A stretch of 64,000 nt of DNA from Halomonas huangheensis (GCF_001431725.1 NZ_CP013106.1:4464001-4528000), one strand, 5' to 3'; positions 26,298 through 36,120 are shown, counted from the first letter of the stretch. Program-made: numbers and translations. The notes: a model not told the origin generated them from the letters alone.

Positions 26298-27059
26298 TCA
26301 ACCCATCAGACGCTCAACTCCCAGCCAGACAAGGCGCAACGCCAGCACCGTCAAGACCAGGCGAAAGAACACATCAAAGCGATGATCGGACAAACGTGTG
26401 AGCAATCGCAACCCCAACCAGGTACCGAGCACGCCGGACAGGATCATCACACCGATCAATGGCAACCAATCGTGGAAAACAAAACCAGCAAAGCCGAACA
26501 CGAACGCCTTGGTCAGATGCTGGAAGGTCATGCAGGCGGCAAACGTGGCCACTGTGGTTTGACGCTGAGTACTGCGCTGCTTGATGAAAGCAGCCACCAT
26601 CGGCCCACTGGCGCCTACCAGGCTGGAAAGAAAAGTGGTCACACCACCGGCAATCAACGTCCCCGCTGTGCCCAGCGCGCGTTTGGGTAGTTTCAGTCCC
26701 CAGGTGGTAAGCAGTACAAAGGCGGCAATTGTCAGCTCAAGCACGCCTTCCGGCAGGCGAATCAGCAACCAACTCGCGACGATAGCCCCGACCACTGCAC
26801 CGGGAATAAAGGCCAACAAGGCATTGCGCTCGATATGCCGCAAGGTCATCAGCATACGCCCGCCATTGGAGCCCATCTGTACCAGACCATGCACCGGAAT
26901 CAGCGCAGTGGCCGGCATCACCTGAGCCATGGTCATGATCAACAGAGTTCCACCGCCAATGCCCATCGAAGCACTGATCATCGACGTCAGCGAAGACAAT
27001 GCGATCAACAACAGACTGATATCAGCGGACAGCGGCGAGAGTTGAGCGAGCCATTCCAT
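26298..27059 (-). CDS. TauE/SafE (TSUP) family membrane permease
   Basis: This 253-residue protein has about eight hydrophobic spans and the TSUP signature repeats SMISASMGIGGGTLLIMTM and FLSSLVGASGPMVAAF. Members export sulfite, sulfoacetate or related organosulfur anions, but many have no known substrate. No sulfur-metabolism gene is next to it. It is separated from the dioxygenase gene by a hairpin. Confidence 0.88.
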   Translation of the reverse strand: MEWLAQLSPLSADISLLLIALSSLTSMISASMGIGGGTLLIMTMAQVMPATALIPVHGLVQMGSNGGRMLMTLRHIERNALLAFIPGAVVGAIVASWLLIRLPEGVLELTIAAFVLLTTWGLKLPKRALGTAGTLIAGGVTTFLSSLVGASGPMVAAFIKQRSTQRQTTVATFAACMTFQHLTKAFVFGFAGFVFHDWLPLIGVMILSGVLGTWLGLRLLTRLSDHRFDVFFRLVLTVLALRLVWLGVERLMG

Positions 27060-27134
27060 GGGCGACGAGTCCTTGCAGTAAAGGAGTTAAAGCATACTCG
27101 CTGCTGACGGCATCATGCATCCGTGATAACAAGA

Positions 27135-27162
27135 GCGCCGCTGGCCCAGGGGACAGCGGCGC
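27135..27162 (-). terminator. Hairpin after the 2-oxoadipate dioxygenase gene
   Basis: A 9-bp stem (27135-27143 with 27154-27162) lies 49 bp after the minus-strand stop. The following minus-strand sequence (TCTTGTT) is only weakly T-rich. Confidence 0.5.
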
Positions 27163-27210
27163 AGAATCATCCTTTGACTCGTCAAGTTGCAGATCAGCAG
27201 CTTCAGGCCC

Positions 27211-28572
27211 TCAGCCTCGATTCAAACCCAGCGCTTTCAGGGAGGCGGCCTGGCGCTCGGCATAGAGTGCCAGTTCGTCGGCGACTTCTGCGCCGAGCGC
27301 CGATTCGAAGGCTTCACGGTTGGCATTGCCCTGGCCGACACGCCCTTCCTTGCCACCAGAACTGGACTGGCCACCAAGGTTGGACTGGAAGATACCGGCG
27401 GCGGAGACCGGTAGAAAGTCTTCGTAGGTGATCGGGTCGGCGATCACTCTGCCGGCCGCCAGCAGTTCTTCCAGCTTGCCCTCAATACGAGATTCGCCCT
27501 CCGCCAGACGGTACTCAAAGAACGCCAGGCCTTCACGACGCAGGCAGACATCATCGTCCGGGAAGGCAGTAAAGACGTCCGTCAGATGTGCTTGATGCGC
27601 GGCATTGTCCGTTCCCGGCGCAGCCTGGCGTGCCTCATTGAGCAATTGATCATAAAGCCGACGGCCCGCCGTGGTCAGCGCTACACCACGCTGCTCGATC
27701 TCACCGAAACGCGCGGTATGCCTGCCTTGCTCTTCGTCACGGAAGCGAGTCAGTTCCTCCAGCGCCTTGAAGCTGGTCTGGCGCAACAGAATCGGGCACT
27801 GGCGGCTCGGAGGCCCTTCGATCACCGCCTTGGGCGACATCCCGGCCTCTGGCATGCGCCTCTGAACCTCATCGATATCCAGGGTACGCGGCGTCAGGTG
27901 ATTGATGTGCGGACCACGGAAACACACCACATCGGCGATCAAGCGGTGTGCGGCATGCAACTCATCGTAGGTGGCTCTATCGACCGTGGCATGTTGATGC
28001 CAACGGAAGGTTTCCAGAGCCTCGGCAACAAAACGATCCGCCTGGTTGCTGGTCAATCCGCCCTCGCTCTCGAAGCAGGTGATCAGCTCGCGCGTCTCCG
28101 GCGTGAAGATGTCACGCCGGGCGAGAATCTCCGCAGCCCGCTGACGCAGCGACGGATCTTCGATCAGCTCCAGACGCAACAGCGAGGTAAACAGGCGGAA
28201 AGGGTTGCGCGCCAGCGCCGCATCGGAAACCGGACGGAAGGCTGTGGAATGTACCGGCACCCCCGCCTCGGACAGGTCATAGTAGCCCACCGGGTACATA
28301 CCCATTACCGCGAACAGACGCCGCAGGGTCGACAGCTCCTCCGCCGTTCCCACACGGATGGCACCATGCCGCTCGACGTTGAGACGCTCCAGTTCACCGC
28401 GCGCCTCGAGACTGGCCTTGAGCTCTGGCTGGGCATCGAGTGTCTCGCGATTGACCGTTTCGACCAGTTCCAGCAAAGCGCCATATTGTGGCACTTCCGC
28501 CTGATACATAGCCGACATGGCACGCGAGAAGCGGTCACGGATCTCATCGGAGGAAACAAAGGCAGAGGACAT
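27211..28572 (-). CDS. 2-oxoadipate dioxygenase/decarboxylase (HglS/YdcJ, DUF1338 family)
   Basis: This 453-residue protein belongs to the DUF1338 family, whose characterised members convert 2-oxoadipate to D-2-hydroxyglutarate in D-lysine/pipecolate breakdown. The vicinal-oxygen-chelate metal ligands appear to be in VHSTAFRPV (His), HINHLTPRTLDID (His) and FFEYRLAEG (Glu). The substrate-recognition arginine is likely in the first of these. It is divergent from a LysR regulator, with a perfect palindrome between. Other lysine-pathway genes are absent from the window, so the substrate may be another 2-oxo acid. Confidence 0.88.
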   Translation of the reverse strand: MSSAFVSSDEIRDRFSRAMSAMYQAEVPQYGALLELVETVNRETLDAQPELKASLEARGELERLNVERHGAIRVGTAEELSTLRRLFAVMGMYPVGYYDLSEAGVPVHSTAFRPVSDAALARNPFRLFTSLLRLELIEDPSLRQRAAEILARRDIFTPETRELITCFESEGGLTSNQADRFVAEALETFRWHQHATVDRATYDELHAAHRLIADVVCFRGPHINHLTPRTLDIDEVQRRMPEAGMSPKAVIEGPPSRQCPILLRQTSFKALEELTRFRDEEQGRHTARFGEIEQRGVALTTAGRRLYDQLLNEARQAAPGTDNAAHQAHLTDVFTAFPDDDVCLRREGLAFFEYRLAEGESRIEGKLEELLAAGRVIADPITYEDFLPVSAAGIFQSNLGGQSSSGGKEGRVGQGNANREAFESALGAEVADELALYAERQAASLKALGLNRG

Positions 28573-28722
28573 GTGGTTTTACCTGATGTTGGGCGAGAGC
28601 GATGTCTGGCAACGGCTATAGCTGACACGGCGCGTTGTTTACCGTGCATCGTGAGCCATGAGTTATCTGCCCATGAAAACAAAGCGCGGAAAAGGCGACA
28701 AACGAAAAAAAGCACGCTTTGC

Positions 28723-28737
28723 ATTCCATTATGGAAT
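28723..28737. promoter_or_regulatory. Perfect palindrome, likely LysR-type operator
   Basis: ATTCCATTATGGAAT is a perfect 7-1-7 inverted repeat containing the T-N11-A pattern of LysR-type regulators. It lies in the 276-bp gap between the divergent dioxygenase and LysR genes, 112 bp before the regulator start. Confidence 0.7.
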
Positions 28738-28848
28738 ATGAGATATGAGTACTGGAAGCCATCCTCGCCCCTTGTCACTCGCCTCCTTCAGGCTATAAAG
28801 CAAAGCTCTTCCAGCCTGCTGGTTGCATTCATAAAAGTCGTGCTGCCC

Positions 28849-29733
28849 ATGAAAATTCGCCACCTTCCTTCCACGGTGACCATGCAATGCTTCGAGACTG
28901 CCGCGCGGCACCTGAGTTTCACGCGCGCCGCCGAGGAGTTGAACATCACGCAGAGTGCCGTCAGCAAACAGGTCGCTCAACTGGAAGACGTACTGCAGCG
29001 CAAGTTATTCCGCCGCCTGCGCCGCAGCCTGGTCCTGACACCAGAAGGTGCCCTATACCTGAGCGAGGCGCGCAAGATCCTTGCCCAGATCGAGATGTCG
29101 ACCAATACCATCCAGACCTGGAGCGGCGAAGGAGAAGTTCTCAAGGTGGCGACTCTCCCCACCTTTGGTAGTCGCTGGCTGGCACATCACCTCCCGGATT
29201 TCCTCGATGCGCATCCACAGCTGGCTCTGCAATTGAGTGATCGGGTCGAGGCCTTTGACCTCAACGGTGAAGGCATCGATATCGCGGTCTTCCACGGCCA
29301 TGGCAGTTGGTCGGGGCTGGAATGCCATCGGCTGTTCGACGAGGACGTCGTTGCGGTGGCCTCACCACACTATCTCACCCAGAAACGACCAGATGCCGGG
29401 TGTGGTTTTGCCAAATGCCGCCTGCTGCATCTCGACACACGCCCCGCCGCCTGGCATCAATGGTTTGCCGACCAGGGCATCCGCAGTGAGCGCAGCTACT
29501 ATGGCACCCGTGTCGAGACCTTCCATACCCTGATCCAGATGCTGATCAACGGTGCCGGACTCGGCCTGGTGCCACGTTTCCTGATTCATCAAGAACTGGA
29601 AAGCGGTCAGCTGGCGCTCGCGTCCCCCCACGTGCTGACCAGTCCTGACGCATATTATCTGGTCACCCCGGAGGCTCTCGGCGAGCAATCGCGCGTGCGG
29701 CATTTCATCGACTATATGATCGCTCGAACCTGA
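28849..29733 (+). CDS. LysR-family transcriptional regulator
   Basis: This 294-residue regulator has the N-terminal winged helix (TMQCFETAARHLSFTRAAEELNITQSAVSKQVAQLED) and a PBP2-like effector domain (TLPTFGSRWLAHHLPDFLDAHPQLALQL ... INGAGLGLVPRFL). ATG 28849 was chosen because the HTH begins 15 residues later. Sequence style is close to GcvA-like LysR proteins (SRWL, LFDEDVVAVASP). Divergent placement suggests it controls the dioxygenase gene; its effector would be the dioxygenase substrate or a precursor. Confidence 0.93.
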   Translation: MKIRHLPSTVTMQCFETAARHLSFTRAAEELNITQSAVSKQVAQLEDVLQRKLFRRLRRSLVLTPEGALYLSEARKILAQIEMSTNTIQTWSGEGEVLKVATLPTFGSRWLAHHLPDFLDAHPQLALQLSDRVEAFDLNGEGIDIAVFHGHGSWSGLECHRLFDEDVVAVASPHYLTQKRPDAGCGFAKCRLLHLDTRPAAWHQWFADQGIRSERSYYGTRVETFHTLIQMLINGAGLGLVPRFLIHQELESGQLALASPHVLTSPDAYYLVTPEALGEQSRVRHFIDYMIART

Positions 29734-29776
29734 CGGTCGAACGAGTCTGATAGATCGGCGCGCATGCCTGAGCCGT

Positions 29777-30565
29777 TCAGTGGCCGAGGATCTGACTGAG
29801 GAACAACCGCGTCCGCTCGGAACGTGGTGAGTTGAAGAATGTCGTTGGCGGTGCCTCCTCGATGATCTGCCCCTGATCCATGAAGATCACCCGATCGGCC
29901 ACTGTTCTGGCAAACCCCATTTCGTGCGTCACACACAGCATGGTCATGCCGTCCTGAGCCAGCTCGATCATCACATCCAGCACCTCCTTGATCATCTCCG
30001 GATCAAGCGCCGACGTCGGCTCATCGAACAACATCACCTCCGGCTTGAGACACAATGCTCGGGCAATCGCCACGCGCTGTTGCTGACCACCGGATAGCTG
30101 ACCGGGATACTTGTGTGCCTGGTCGGCGATCTGCACCCGTTCGAGATACTCCATTGCCGTCGCTTCCGCCTCGCGCCTCGGCCGCCGCTGCACCCATGTC
30201 TGCGCAATGCAGCAGTTGTCCAACACCGACAGATGAGGAAACAGATTGAAGTGCTGGAAGACCATGCCGACGTGGCGACGAATCTGCTCGATGCGCTTGA
30301 CGTCCTCGGTCATATGCATGCCATCGACAATGATATCGCCCTGCTGATGCTCCTCGAGGTGATTGATACAGCGAATCAGCGTCGACTTGCCGGAGCCTGA
30401 TGGTCCACAGATGACGATGCGCTCACCGCGCCCAACCGTCAGGTCGATATCACGCAGTACGTGAAAATCGCCATACCACTTGTTGAGCCCGGATATATCG
30501 ATCATCGCCGGCTCGGCACCCGATGAGGCAACATCCGACGCAGCGTTGCTAGCTTGAGGGGACAT
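29777..30565 (-). CDS. aapP: General L-amino acid ABC transporter, ATP-binding protein
   Basis: This 262-residue ATPase of the polar amino acid class has Walker [11 protein letters not shown]-loop [16 protein letters not shown], signature LSGGQQQR, Walker [15 protein letters not shown] and the switch His in VTHEMGF. It is the last gene of a four-gene unit aapJQMP on the minus strand. An AGGAG precedes ATG 30565. Confidence 0.93.
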   Translation of the reverse strand: MSPQASNAASDVASSGAEPAMIDISGLNKWYGDFHVLRDIDLTVGRGERIVICGPSGSGKSTLIRCINHLEEHQQGDIIVDGMHMTEDVKRIEQIRRHVGMVFQHFNLFPHLSVLDNCCIAQTWVQRRPRREAEATAMEYLERVQIADQAHKYPGQLSGGQQQRVAIARALCLKPEVMLFDEPTSALDPEMIKEVLDVMIELAQDGMTMLCVTHEMGFARTVADRVIFMDQGQIIEEAPPTTFFNSPRSERTRLFLSQILGH

Positions 30566-30576
30566 GATCTTATCTC

Positions 30577-31722
30577 CTAATGGCCTCGATGTAGGCGCCG
30601 TTCCATATACTGGCTATAGCGCGACATGCTGAAACAGAACACCCAGAACATCAGCGCGGCAAACACATAGCCTTCGGTGGCGAAACCCAGCCAATCGGTG
30701 TCGGTCAGCCCGGCGCGGATGATCGCCAGCAGATCGAACAGGCCAATGATCAATACCAGCGAGGTATCCTTGAACAGCGCGATGAAAGTGTTGACGATAC
30801 CGGGAATCACCAGCTTGAGTGCCTGAGGCAGAATGATCAGCCCCATCCGCCGCCAGTAGCTCAATCCCAACGCCTTGGCGGCTTCTTCCTGGCCTTTGGG
30901 TATCGCCTGCAACCCACCGCGCACCACTTCCGCCATATAGGCGCTCCAGAAGAACATGATGCCGATCAGCGCACGCAGCAGCTTGTTGAACTCGACCTCA
31001 CTGGGCACGAACAGCGGCAACATCACCGAGGCCATGAACAACACTGTGATCAGCGGTACCCCACGCCAGAACTCGATAAACACAATGCACAGGCTTCTGA
31101 CCAATGGCATCTTCGAGCGACGCCCCAGCGCCAGGATGACACCCAGTGGCAGTGAACCGACGATGCCCACCGTGGCTACTGTCAGTGTCAGCATCAGGCC
31201 CCCCCAACGGCGAGTGGGGACATAGGGCAGATCAAACACGCCACCGACCAGCAGCAGCCAGGCGATCACCGGAAAGCCGATCAAGGCAAAGACCACCACC
31301 CATCTTCTGGCCGGCATTCGTGGAATCGCCAACCACGCAATGGTGGCCGCCATCAACGCCAGAGTAATATCCACTCGGTAGCGCTCCGCTGCCGGATAGA
31401 AGCCGTAGACGATGGTCTCGAAGCGCGCACTGATGAATACCCAACAGGCCCCCTCACCGGAACAGGCCTCACGACTGTCACCAAGCCAGTCGGCATCGAT
31501 CAGCGCCCACTGGACCAGCGGCGTCAGCCCCCATACCAGCAATGCCAGAGTGACCAGGCTGATGAGCGAATTGAGTGGACCATTGAACAGTCGCGTGCGC
31601 ATCCAGCCGACAACGCCATGGCGGCTATCGGGTGCAGGGCGTGCCGCCACCAGCGTATCGGCGCCCGTGCCTTGCATGACAGAGCCCTTCGCAGCAGAGC
31701 CCTTATCAGAAGAGTCAGACAT
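30577..31722 (-). CDS. aapM: General L-amino acid ABC transporter, permease AapM
   Basis: This 381-residue permease has the long form typical of AapM, with a first block of spans followed by a periplasmic insert with two cysteines ([10 protein letters not shown]). The HisM-type core contains [17 protein letters not shown] and the EAA loop [23 protein letters not shown]. It starts one base beyond the aapQ stop, with AAGGAG in the aapQ end. Confidence 0.93.
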   Translation of the reverse strand: MSDSSDKGSAAKGSVMQGTGADTLVAARPAPDSRHGVVGWMRTRLFNGPLNSLISLVTLALLVWGLTPLVQWALIDADWLGDSREACSGEGACWVFISARFETIVYGFYPAAERYRVDITLALMAATIAWLAIPRMPARRWVVVFALIGFPVIAWLLLVGGVFDLPYVPTRRWGGLMLTLTVATVGIVGSLPLGVILALGRRSKMPLVRSLCIVFIEFWRGVPLITVLFMASVMLPLFVPSEVEFNKLLRALIGIMFFWSAYMAEVVRGGLQAIPKGQEEAAKALGLSYWRRMGLIILPQALKLVIPGIVNTFIALFKDTSLVLIIGLFDLLAIIRAGLTDTDWLGFATEGYVFAALMFWVFCFSMSRYSQYMERRLHRGH

Positions 31723-31723
31723 G

Positions 31724-32899
31724 CTAGCGCTCCTTGATCAGGGTGCGAGCGTTATAGACGTTCATCAACGCTGAAACACTGAGGCTGATGGTCAGATATA
31801 CCGCCATGGTGATGGCAATGATCTCGATCGCCTGGCCGGTCTGATTGAGCGAGGTGCCGGCGAACACCGCCACCAGATCGGGATAGCCAATCGCCGTCGC
31901 CAGTGACGAATTCTTGATCAGATTCAGATACTGGCTGGTCAACTGCGGGACGATCACGCGCATCGCCTGAGGAATCACCACCTTGCGCAAGGTGATGTTG
32001 GAAGACAATCCAATCGCCCGAGAGGCCTCGACCTGCCCCTTGGGCACCGACTGAATGCCAGAGCGCACGATCTCGGCGATAAAGGAAGCGGTGTAAATCG
32101 ATAGTGCCAGCCATAGAGCCATCAACTCGGGAATCACGGTAACACCACCGCGGAAGTTGAAGCCCTTCAGCTCCGGCATTACCCAGCTCAGGGGAGCGCC
32201 ACTGACAACAAATGCCAGCAGTGGCAGGCCGATGATCATCGCCGCCCCACACCAGTACACTGGCAGGGCCTTTCCGGTCCGCGCCTGCAAGCGACGCGCA
32301 TAGAGCGCGAAGCCAATGCTGGCAGCAATCGCTATCACCAGTGCTGTCAGCGTCAGGCCGAAACCGGCTTCCGGCACTGGGGCAGGCACTATCAGTCCTC
32401 GCACGTTGAGAAATACCGCCTCCATCAGCGACAGACTCTGTCTTGGGCTGGGCAAGGCCTGAAGCACCGCGAAGTACCAGAACAGGATCTGTACCAGTAG
32501 CGGAATATTGCGAAATATCTCGACAAAAGCGCTGGCAAGGCGCGCCAGCACCCAGTTGGGCGACAGGCGGGCGATGCCCACGGCAAAGCCGATGATCGTC
32601 GCCGCGACAATGCCCATACCGGATACCAGCAACGTATTGAGCAGACCGACAACGAAGGTGCGTGCGTAGGTGCTGTCACCGGAGTAATCGATCAAGGTCT
32701 GAGGAATGGAGAAGCCGGCCCGTTCACCCAGAAAGCCGAAACCAGTGGTGATTCCGCGTGCTTCCAGGTTGCTCAGGGCATTACCGACCATCATGGCAAT
32801 CAATGCCACCAGGCCAGCAAGCAGAAGCGCCTGAATGATCAGTGCGCGAAAGGCAGGACGCCGCCACAACGGAACGTGGCTGCTCGGAGGTTTGGGCAT
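31724..32899 (-). CDS. aapQ: General L-amino acid ABC transporter, permease AapQ
   Basis: This 391-residue permease pairs with AapM. It carries FVEIFRNIPLLVQILFWYF and the EAA loop EIVRSGIQSVPKGQVEASRAIGLS. ATG 32899 (MPKPPSSHVPLWRRP) was chosen because a GAGG lies just upstream and family members begin in this way. The reading frame runs 35 codons further upstream without a good start. The order J-Q-M-P is that of the rhizobial general amino acid permease. Confidence 0.92.
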   Translation of the reverse strand: MPKPPSSHVPLWRRPAFRALIIQALLLAGLVALIAMMVGNALSNLEARGITTGFGFLGERAGFSIPQTLIDYSGDSTYARTFVVGLLNTLLVSGMGIVAATIIGFAVGIARLSPNWVLARLASAFVEIFRNIPLLVQILFWYFAVLQALPSPRQSLSLMEAVFLNVRGLIVPAPVPEAGFGLTLTALVIAIAASIGFALYARRLQARTGKALPVYWCGAAMIIGLPLLAFVVSGAPLSWVMPELKGFNFRGGVTVIPELMALWLALSIYTASFIAEIVRSGIQSVPKGQVEASRAIGLSSNITLRKVVIPQAMRVIVPQLTSQYLNLIKNSSLATAIGYPDLVAVFAGTSLNQTGQAIEIIAITMAVYLTISLSVSALMNVYNARTLIKER

Positions 32900-33099
32900 G
32901 GCAAGCCTCGAACGCAACGGCTCGACGAAGCCACGAAGGGCGCGTGCCATCATCGAGTCACAAGTGGAACCGGACCGAACTTCAACAACTCGAAAAACGT
33001 CCATCGCTTCAAGCCACGAAGCTCGGTCTGCTTACGGCTGGTGAAACAGGTGGTCATGTCGGGATTGCTCAGCGACATGCCACCTGCTCAAGGCTTGCC

Positions 33100-34131
33100 T
33101 CAGCGAATCGGCGGCGCGTAGAGGATCCCGCCCTGGTCCCACAATGCATTCATGCCACGACTGATCTTGAGCGGCGAATTGGCACCCACGGTGTCCTCAA
33201 ACACCTCGCCGTAGTTACCCACCTGGGAAACGATGTTGTAGGCCCAGTCGTTGCCGAGCCCCAACTGCTCGCCGTAGTTGCCGTCTCCACCCAGCAGACG
33301 TGCAACCTGAGGATTGGGCGGATCGCTCTGCATCTGTTCGGCATTGTCGCTGGTGACACCCAGTTCCTCGGCATTGACCATGGCGAACACCGTCCACTTG
33401 ACGATGTTGAACCATTGATCGTCACCCTGGCGCACCACCGGTCCCAGTGGCTCCTTGGAGATCAATTGGGTCATGATTTCGACACTATCCGGCTCAGGCA
33501 ATTGCAGACGCAGTGCACTGAGCTGTGAGGTATCCGAGGTCAGCACATCACAGCGACCGCTGGCGAAGCCGGAAGCCGTCTGATCCGGTGTATCGAAGGT
33601 GGCGGTGTTGATCTCGATTCCCTTCGACGGGAAGTAGTCGGCGAGATTGAGTTCGTGGGTGGTGCCGGACTGGATACAGATGGAAGCCCCACCCAGGTCC
33701 TCGAGACTGCTCACGCCCAGATCCTTCGAGACCATGAATCCCTGGCCATCATAGAACGTAGTGGTGGTGAAATTGAGCCCCAGAGAGTTGTCGCGTGTTG
33801 CGGTCCAGGTGGTGTTACGTGCCAACACATCGATTTCTCCGGACTGCAATGCCGTAAAGCGTTCCTTGGCGGTGAGCGGTGTAAACACCACCTTGTCGGG
33901 ATCACCGAAGATCGCCGACGACAGCGCCCGACAGGTTTCCACATCCAGCCCCTGCCACTGGCCATCGGCATCCGGCGAGGAAAACCCGGACAAGCCGACA
34001 TTGACACCACAGTTGAGATTGCCGCGTTGCTTGACCTCATCCAGGGTCGCAGCGGAGGCTACAGTTGCCATGCCCAGAGACAGGGCGGCAACGGAGAGAC
34101 TTATCAGCATCTTGTTATTGTTGCGTTTCAT
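33100..34131 (-). CDS. aapJ: General L-amino acid ABC transporter, periplasmic binding protein
   Basis: This 343-residue binding protein has a signal peptide (cleavage near ASA-A) followed by TLDEVKQRGNLNCGVN, the standard AapJ opening. Other family stretches are GLDVETCRALSSAIFGD and VLARNTTWTATRD. It binds a broad range of L-amino acids. It is first in the operon, separated from aapQ by about 200 bp, which allows higher expression of the binding protein. The 220 bp upstream hold its promoter; I see no clear operator. Confidence 0.94.
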   Translation of the reverse strand: MKRNNNKMLISLSVAALSLGMATVASAATLDEVKQRGNLNCGVNVGLSGFSSPDADGQWQGLDVETCRALSSAIFGDPDKVVFTPLTAKERFTALQSGEIDVLARNTTWTATRDNSLGLNFTTTTFYDGQGFMVSKDLGVSSLEDLGGASICIQSGTTHELNLADYFPSKGIEINTATFDTPDQTASGFASGRCDVLTSDTSQLSALRLQLPEPDSVEIMTQLISKEPLGPVVRQGDDQWFNIVKWTVFAMVNAEELGVTSDNAEQMQSDPPNPQVARLLGGDGNYGEQLGLGNDWAYNIVSQVGNYGEVFEDTVGANSPLKISRGMNALWDQGGILYAPPIR

Positions 34132-34354
34132 GCCTTCAACTCCGATCAGTTGTCGTTTGCTGAGCTTGTTTCCACTGAGCTCATTCTGCTGAAGTACGCG
34201 TTTCACTATCGGAGTCATAACGTCACTGGTCAACGATGGTTTTAAACGCTAGCTCGAATTCCCACCGGCAGTACAAACCACCAACAACCCTCGGCAATGA
34301 CACAGGGACATCCGTCATTGCCCGTCACTCGCAGCTTACAACGCTATTTCGACA

Positions 34355-35902
34355 CTACGCCTTCAAGCCCAGTCGCCGGGCCAGACGATGCAGGTTACCG
34401 GCGTCCATACCCAGGCGACGAGCGGCCCCAGCCCAGTTACCAGCAGCGGTGACAGCAGCCTCGATACACTGTCGTTGATAGCGCTCGGTCGCTTCGCGCA
34501 GATTGTCGGGAATCGCCAACGCTATATCGTCGCTCTCCGTGGCCGTCGACACGTCTGACGGGGGCTGCTCAGCGGCAGGATGCAATCCAAGCTGCTCGCG
34601 CCCCAACAGTAGCGTACGACGATTGAGGTCCGTGCTACCACGCGCCGCCGCGACCGCCATCAATGCCCCACGCGCCAGCACATGGTCCAGCTCGCGCACA
34701 TTGCCGGGCCACTGCCATTCGTTGAGTGCCGCCGCAGCATCGGCATTGACGCGCAGGTTGCCCACCCCCAGACGAATGCGGTTCTGCTCGAGAAAGTGCC
34801 CAACCAGCAACGCCAGATCCTCGGGGCGCTCGCGCAAGGGTGGGACCCGCAGTGGGAAGGCACTGAGGCGATGATAGAGGTCCTCGCGAAAGCGGCCGGC
34901 AGCAACCTGCGCCGCCAGGTCGCGATTGGTGACCGCCACCACTCGTACATCGACCCGCCGCACCTCATCACTGCCCAGCGCCTGGATCTCGCCTTCCTGC
35001 AACGAGCGCAGCAGTTTGGGTTGCAGCTCCAGCGGCAACTCACCGATCTCGTCCAGCACCAGAGTGCCGCCATCGGCCATGGCGAAATGCCCCCGGTGAT
35101 CCCGCGTAGCACCGGAAAAGGCCCCGCGACGATGGCCGAACAATGCACTCTCGATCAACGATGCCGGCAGCGCAGCACAGTTGACCACCACCAACGGTGC
35201 CTCGGCCCGAGGCGATAGCTGATGCAGTGCCGTAGCGATCTGTTCCTTGCCGACACCGGTTTCACCGTGCACCAGTACACTCATATCGGTTGCCGCCACC
35301 AGCTCTACCGAGCTCATCAGTTGACGCATCAGACCGCTGTTCCAGCGTGTCACCAGCGGGCGTTCGCCGGGCAACTGTTGACTGGTGGCCAACTGTGAGC
35401 GTGCCGTCTTGAGGCGTTCCGCCAGTCGCAGGCAAGTGGCCAACAGGTTGGCCGCAGCGATCAGCCCCTCATCATCGAGATCGGCCAGACATCCCGGTGT
35501 CAGCGCATCCAGCGTCACCATGCCGATCAGCCGCGGACCATCGCGCAGCGCCACGCCCAGACAATCGTGCACCGGGCTCAAGGCTTCATCGAGCAGGCCG
35601 TCGTAAGGGTCCGGTAACGGGGAATCGGCGGCAAAGCGGCAGACGCCTTCGGTATTGGCTATCGCGGCAAGGCGTGGATGATCGCCAAGGATAAAGGTAC
35701 GCCCCCGCACACTGCCCGGCAGGCCGATGGCAGCCACAGGCGTCAAGCCTCCTGCCTGATACACCAGCAGCGCACTGGCATCCGCGGCGGTATCCGCGAC
35801 CAGTGCCTCGAGCAAGCCCTGCCATGCCACATCGAGGCCCTGGTCGTCATCTCCGTCGAGATGCATCAATACATCCCGCAACGTACGCAGAAAGGTCACC
35901 AT
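34355..35902 (-). CDS. norR: NorR-type nitric oxide-responsive sigma-54 activator
   Basis: This 515-residue enhancer-binding protein has an N-terminal GAF domain (about residues 20-170) that in NorR holds the NO-sensing non-haem iron. A central AAA+ domain has Walker A HGETGVGKEQ, the sigma-54 loop GAFSGAT and Walker B GGTLVLDEIGEL. The C-terminal Fis-type HTH is NWAGAARRLGMDAGNLHRLARRLGL. The loop has Ser where most activators have Thr (GAFTGA). It is divergent from hmp, and three NorR-type sites lie between the two genes. An alternative start within the first 15 codons is possible because no good ribosome site precedes 35902. Confidence 0.92.
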   Translation of the reverse strand: MVTFLRTLRDVLMHLDGDDDQGLDVAWQGLLEALVADTAADASALLVYQAGGLTPVAAIGLPGSVRGRTFILGDHPRLAAIANTEGVCRFAADSPLPDPYDGLLDEALSPVHDCLGVALRDGPRLIGMVTLDALTPGCLADLDDEGLIAAANLLATCLRLAERLKTARSQLATSQQLPGERPLVTRWNSGLMRQLMSSVELVAATDMSVLVHGETGVGKEQIATALHQLSPRAEAPLVVVNCAALPASLIESALFGHRRGAFSGATRDHRGHFAMADGGTLVLDEIGELPLELQPKLLRSLQEGEIQALGSDEVRRVDVRVVAVTNRDLAAQVAAGRFREDLYHRLSAFPLRVPPLRERPEDLALLVGHFLEQNRIRLGVGNLRVNADAAAALNEWQWPGNVRELDHVLARGALMAVAAARGSTDLNRRTLLLGREQLGLHPAAEQPPSDVSTATESDDIALAIPDNLREATERYQRQCIEAAVTAAGNWAGAARRLGMDAGNLHRLARRLGLKA

Positions 35903-35929
35903 TACGCTATTCGCTCCCGCGTCATGACT

Positions 35930-35984
35930 GTCAATTCAACAACAAGGACTGTCAATTCAACACTGATCTTAATGTCATTATGAC
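35930..35984. promoter_or_regulatory. Three NorR-type enhancer sites
   Basis: Three GT-N7-AC cores occur at 35930-35940, 35951-35961 and 35974-35984. The first two are identical and lie in a 16-bp direct repeat with 21-bp spacing. The third is in the palindrome TGTCATTATGACA. GT-N7-AC is the core recognised by E. coli NorR, where three sites also precede the target promoter. Confidence 0.8.
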
Positions 35985-36106
35985 AGCGATGGGCGTACGA
36001 CATCCAGCCCACAGTGCGACCAGCAACCCTCCTTCATCTCGGTAAGCCCCGCGGCACGAGGCTTACCGACACGAACTGCGGCAGGATGGCGCACCCACCC
36101 TCGAGC

Positions 36107-36120
36107 GGCACGCCACTTGC
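36107..36120 (+). promoter_or_regulatory. Sigma-54 promoter (-24/-12) of hmp
   Basis: GGCAC-N5-TTGC matches the -24/-12 consensus, with GG and GC exactly ten bases apart. It lies about 125 bp downstream of the last NorR-type site and 130 bp upstream of the hmp start. A poorer GG-N10-GC is at 36145-36158. Confidence 0.75.
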
